Positions 61,037 through 64,000 of a stretch of 64,000 bases of DNA are shown piece after piece. The position numbers and the translations under genes were made by a program. Source of the DNA: DASXKD01 sp963734725 (GTDB lineage Bacteria > Actinomycetota > Actinomycetes > Streptosporangiales > Streptosporangiaceae). The DNA is taken from positions 1-64,000 of the forward strand of contig CAVTIX010000020.1 in the NCBI GenBank assembly GCA_963734725.1, in the 5' to 3' direction. A model generated the notes under the pieces. It was not told the DNA's origin and ran no database searches. It saw only the letters and a program-made list of their open reading frames with translations. Each line of letters opens with the position of its first letter. Within the stretch, counting starts at the first letter, position 1.

Positions 61037-62419
61037 TCAGCCGCGATGGCGCTCCCCCGTCTCGGTGAACTTGTCCAAGATCATGGACTCGCCGCGGAAC
61101 AACGGCGTCCGGCGCACCCTGTGCTCGATCGAGGCGGCCGACATCGTGTAGCCGAGGAACAGCAGCAGCGACAGCGCCTGCAGCACGATCCACGGCCACG
61201 GCGCGGAGAAGTTGGACAGGTACCAGTCGTTCAGCGCGTGCAGCACCGCCGCGATGGTCACGCCGAAGACGATGAGCTGCACCCGCCGCCGCGGGTAGTT
61301 CACCGCGATGCCGATGAAGAACGCGGAGAGCCCGGCCCAGATCGCGTGCTGGAACCCGTCAACGAACACGCGGTAGGCGAAGCTCAGCGCCCCGATCACC
61401 GCCGCGTTGGCGGAATGGGTCACCGCCGCCGCGGCGATGTGCTCGATGGCGAGCGTGGTGTACTGGGATGCCTCCCGGACGCCGAACGTGAGCCCGGCGA
61501 TCGTGCCGAGGAACATCCACATCCGCACGTCCAGCTTCACCCCGCGCAGCCGGAGCAGCAACAGCGCGGCCACCAGGATCGGGAGCGCCTTGGTGATCTC
61601 CTCGTTGAACCCGACCAGGAGCGCGCCGCCGAAGCTCTTGGGGTTGAGCGCGGCGTTGACATGGACCGAGACCACGCTCATCCAGATCATCACCCAGATG
61701 ACGATGCCGAGCCCGATCAGCAGCTCTTGCTTGCCGTATGGCTCCGGCGGGCGGATTAGCAGCCAGAACGCCACCCCCCACAGCGGCGCGACGTAGAGGC
61801 TGTACGCCCAGCCGGGGGTGGTCAGGTTCCCCGACGAGGCGAACAGCGCGATGAACACCAGCGGGAGCAGCGCGTACGCGATGACCAGGAGCCGCAGGCC
61901 CTGGCGCCACCCGGGGTCGGTCAGCCAGCTACGGACCGGGACCAGGATCTGGAATGCCGAGGCCAGCTCGTCGCGCGCCTCCGCGGCGCTGCCGATCCGC
62001 GGCGGCGCCGGGCTGCGCGGCATCGCGGCGGTATGGAAGGGTCCGGCCGGTGGAAGCGGGCCGCCATCGCCGTCCGTGGCGGCGCGCGAAGCTGGCGCCT
62101 CGTGACCCGTGACCGCCGCGGGGCTGGCCGGCTCCAGCGGCTCGAACTGGATCACCGGGCCGTGCGGCGAGGCCAGGGCCAGCTCCACCGGCTCGCGCAA
62201 CAGCACACTGGTGACCGCGCTGCCGTTCCGGAAGGTGCCGGCCCGGCCCAGGCCTTCGAACACCCACCCGTCCGGGCCGTAGGCCAGCCGGGCGTGCTGC
62301 CGGGACACCGTCGGGTGGCTGACCACGACGTCGTTGTTGGTGCTCCGGCCGATCCTGACGACCTGGTTCTGCTCAAAGCGGTACCGGCGGCCCTCGCAAC
62401 TGACCTGAAGCTCGTTCAC
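61037..62419 (-). CDS. FHA-PrsW fusion: phosphothreonine-binding intramembrane protease
   Basis: 460 residues. GTG at 62419 with GAAGG 6 bases before. An FHA domain at 1-95: FEQNQVVRIGRSTNNDVVVS, HPTVSRQHARLAYG and FRNGSAV, with the conserved Gly-Arg, Ser-x-x-His and Asn. After a linker come about nine helices with the PrsW motifs: LVGFNEEITKALPILVAALL (conserved Glu pair), a central FGVREASQYTTL, and FVDGFQHAIWAGLSAFFIGI with His, then LHALNDWY. PrsW proteases cut membrane proteins such as anti-sigma factors. FHA domains bind phosphothreonine, so this protease is probably directed by a Ser/Thr kinase. It overlaps the PP2C gene by 47 bases. Confidence 0.9.
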   Translation of the reverse strand: MNELQVSCEGRRYRFEQNQVVRIGRSTNNDVVVSHPTVSRQHARLAYGPDGWVFEGLGRAGTFRNGSAVTSVLLREPVELALASPHGPVIQFEPLEPASPAAVTGHEAPASRAATDGDGGPLPPAGPFHTAAMPRSPAPPRIGSAAEARDELASAFQILVPVRSWLTDPGWRQGLRLLVIAYALLPLVFIALFASSGNLTTPGWAYSLYVAPLWGVAFWLLIRPPEPYGKQELLIGLGIVIWVMIWMSVVSVHVNAALNPKSFGGALLVGFNEEITKALPILVAALLLLRLRGVKLDVRMWMFLGTIAGLTFGVREASQYTTLAIEHIAAAAVTHSANAAVIGALSFAYRVFVDGFQHAIWAGLSAFFIGIAVNYPRRRVQLIVFGVTIAAVLHALNDWYLSNFSAPWPWIVLQALSLLLFLGYTMSAASIEHRVRRTPLFRGESMILDKFTETGERHRG

Positions 62420-63218
62420 CGTTCACCTTCCCCGGCGGCCGCATCGCTGCGCGCGGCGCCCGCCGTCTGGCTGCCGGGAAACGGCATGCCGGCCCGGGCG
62501 CCGGGGCTGCCGCGGCCGGGGTGAGCAGCAGCGCCAGGGTCGTGTCATCGCCGCTGCCGTCCAGCGAGGCGCACCGGCTCGCCCACTCCGGCAGTCGGCT
62601 GGCCAGCGACGGCACGGGGTGTGCCGGGATCAGCGCGGCCAGGTCGGCACTCACCACGGCCTCCCACGCTTGCGCCACCTGGGCGTTGCCGTACCCGTCG
62701 GTGGCCAGCAGGACACCGAGCAGCGGCGTGCCCGCCAGGCCGGCCGCGGCCACCCGGAACGACCCGGCCGCGCGCGGTGAGCACAGGCTGGTGGTGTGAC
62801 GGCCGTCGAGCATTGGGTCGCCCGGCACCGGCAGCAGCGCCGTGCCGTCCGGGCCGATGCCGACGATGTCGCCGTCACCGATCTGCGCCAGCAGCAGGCG
62901 CTGCCCCTGCCCGATGGCCAGCAGCAGCGTCGTGCCGTACGGGATGGTCGCGTCGTCGCCGCGGCGCACCGCGTTCTCCGGGCCGGTGAACGGCTCGCCG
63001 GCCACGTCGGCCAGCACCGCGTCCCGCCACCGGGCGACGATGCCCGGCGCCAGCACGCGCCGCAGCTCCTCCTCTTCCTGGCCGGGCCCCGGCAAGCCGC
63101 CCGGCCGGATGGCGAGGTCGTGGGCGGCCTGGCAGGCGATCGATACGGCCAGCTGCGCCCCGCGGGCGCTGCGGAAGTGACGGCTGTGGCCATGGCCGTC
63201 CGCGACCGCCGCGACCAT
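62373..63218 (-). CDS. PP2C-like Ser/Thr protein phosphatase
   Basis: 281 residues from ATG 63218 (MVAAVADGHGHS). PP2C motifs: AAVADGHGHSRHFRSARGAQ with the metal Asp and His, GTTLLLAIGQGQRLLLAQIG with GD, LLATDGYGNA and SGDDTTLALLL. The family's N-terminal strand lies upstream of this ATG: WRAVTATERGAAHRAAGIPN and QDAVATIPLANGG are in the same frame but without a start. A GTG at 63388 just after the small gene's stop would need one shift at about 63320. So start or sequence is uncertain. Reverses phosphorylation read by the FHA domain of the next gene. Confidence 0.8.
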   Translation of the reverse strand: MVAAVADGHGHSRHFRSARGAQLAVSIACQAAHDLAIRPGGLPGPGQEEEELRRVLAPGIVARWRDAVLADVAGEPFTGPENAVRRGDDATIPYGTTLLLAIGQGQRLLLAQIGDGDIVGIGPDGTALLPVPGDPMLDGRHTTSLCSPRAAGSFRVAAAGLAGTPLLGVLLATDGYGNAQVAQAWEAVVSADLAALIPAHPVPSLASRLPEWASRCASLDGSGDDTTLALLLTPAAAAPAPGPACRFPAARRRAPRAAMRPPGKVNGERASGQLRGPPVPL

Positions 63219-63389
63219 CCCGCCGTTCGCCAGCGGGATGGTCGCGACCGCGTCCTGGTTGGGGATGCCCGCCGCGCGGTGCGCCGCGCCGCGCTCTGTG
63301 GCGGTGACGGCCCGCCATCCGCCCGCGCGGCCCGGTGCGGGCTGCCCGGGCTCGCGCCGGCAGCCCGGCGCCTGGCGCGGCCATCCCGG

Positions 63390-63581
63390 TCACAGGATCG
63401 AGTCGTCGAGCGGGGCAGGCGCCGGAACCGCGGGCAGGCGCCTCAGCGTCCGGATTGGCGCTTGCCGGTCCGCCCCCACCTCCGACATGCGCGACACCGC
63501 GGCGCCCAGCTGCGGGCCGGACACGATCGTCAGCAGCGCCTCGCGCACCTCGCGCTGATGCTCCCACGCCGTGCCCGTCAC
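63390..63581 (-). CDS. Small protein upstream of the PP2C gene
   Basis: 63 residues. GTG at 63581 follows GGAGGGGG, which decides the start over a GTG 27 bases before. TAWEHQREVREALLTIVSGP, QLGAAVSRMSEVGADRQAPI, RTLRRLPAVPAPAPLDDSIL. No family known to me. The stop TGA is shared or adjacent to a GTG (GTGA) that may begin the PP2C gene. First gene of the small protein-PP2C-FHA-PrsW operon. Confidence 0.55.
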   Translation of the reverse strand: MTGTAWEHQREVREALLTIVSGPQLGAAVSRMSEVGADRQAPIRTLRRLPAVPAPAPLDDSIL

Positions 63582-63802
63582 CCGGCCCCCTCCGTTAGTG
63601 GCGCACACCTTACCGGACAGTGCGCATCTGGCGGGCCCGCTGCCACCGGCTTAGGGCTCGGGGTCTATCCCGTGCCAGGCCGGCCCTGGCCCCGCCGCTG
63701 CTCAACGTCGACCCGGGTGCGCTCAAGTGCAACACCTCGGGACCCGGCGCCATCCCGCCACCGGGCTCGGTGACCCCGCCGCACCGTCACTAAGGTGGCT
63801 GC

Positions 63803-64000
63803 ATGACGGAAGCCAGCCGGCTGGGACGATTCGGGGTCTGGCGCCGCGCGAGCCTGGTGACACCGGAGCTTGCCGCGGACATCGAACGGCTCGGCTTCGG
63901 CGCGCTGTGGCTGGGCTCGTCACCGGCCGGGGACCTGATCCAAGCCGAGAAACTTCTCGACGCGACCACCACGCTGACGCTCGCCACCAGCATTGTGAAC
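63803..64000 (+). CDS. LLM-class F420-dependent oxidoreductase (partial, runs off the end)
   Basis: First 66 residues, ATG at 63803 with AAGG 7 bases before. RLGRFGVWRRASLVTPELAA, DIERLGFGALWLGSSPAGDL, KLLDATTTLTLATSIVN: the first two beta-alpha units of the luciferase-like monooxygenase TIM barrel, of the subgroup that uses coenzyme F420 in actinomycetes. The gene continues past the window. F420 use is inferred from the group. Confidence 0.85.
   Translation, partial: MTEASRLGRFGVWRRASLVTPELAADIERLGFGALWLGSSPAGDLIQAEKLLDATTTLTLATSIVN

Noticed and set aside
1..64000. tRNA genes and riboswitches
   Set aside because: No T-loop/CCA arrangement or known riboswitch core was recognised by eye on either strand; a covariance scan would be needed to exclude them.

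Overview
The window is high-GC DNA (about 70 percent G+C by eye) with GTG/TTG starts, many four-base ATGA stop/start overlaps, a HspR-type HAIR operator on lon, a SigK/RskA pair, an ANTAR protein and an F420-type LLM oxidoreductase. All of this points to an actinomycete (Actinomycetota). I cannot name the genus. No tRNA, rRNA operon, CRISPR array or replication origin was seen; the one structured RNA gene I recognise is rnpB.

Layout. 1-7.6 kb is a graveyard: remnants of ftsH, an ABC ATPase, a glutaminyl cyclase, a PLP decarboxylase, a patatin, an alpha/beta hydrolase and a PhyH-like gene, nearly all shifted several times. Only a VOC gene there is intact. 7.6-10.1 kb is an intact lon with a perfect HAIR operator. 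10.1-24.0 kb starts with a half aquaporin and continues as a polysaccharide region of visibly lower G+C: two GT2, two GT4, a JmjC-like cupin, a CelD-like acyltransferase, a flippase with a heptad-repeat N-terminus, a sulfotransferase, a polysaccharide deacetylase, and a transposase remnant in the middle.

24-40 kb is housekeeping and signalling: a CBS protein, a DMT-DedA-TerC operon, a response regulator/kinase/HtrA stress locus with a DksA/TraR-like gene, a YtrA-type GntR/ABC/permease operon with a visible operator, an SRPBCC protein, an EamA transporter, an ECF sigma factor with a membrane partner, and small enzymes. 40-47 kb holds rnpB, RNase HI, a zinc-ribbon coiled-coil protein, RskA/SigK and a membrane-anchored sulfite-oxidase-family molybdoenzyme.

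48.3-54.5 kb looks like one electron-transfer system: a Ser/Gly-rich membrane protein, ApbE flavin transferase, a ferric-reductase-like heme membrane protein, a NuoF-like NADH/Fe-S protein, a ferredoxin, and an OmpR-type regulator with its kinase. Two promoters in it carry the same triplet of heptamers at exact 11-bp spacing, probably the regulator's binding sites. It is followed by a GT2-GtrA fusion and a GT39 enzyme (54.6-58.0 kb).

58-64 kb has an AraC regulator with DUF2000, a PadR gene that appears leaderless and whose palindromic operator covers its start codon, a G1 glutamic peptidase, and an operon coding for a small protein, a PP2C phosphatase and an FHA-PrsW fusion. The window ends inside an LLM oxidoreductase.

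Single-base indels, often in G or C runs, also break many otherwise well-conserved genes outside the first 7.6 kb (GT4, DUF457, TraR, ANTAR, CYTH, VIT, NuoF-like, kinase, AraC). Some may be sequence errors; they are annotated here as frameshifted, and should be checked against reads before being called pseudogenes.
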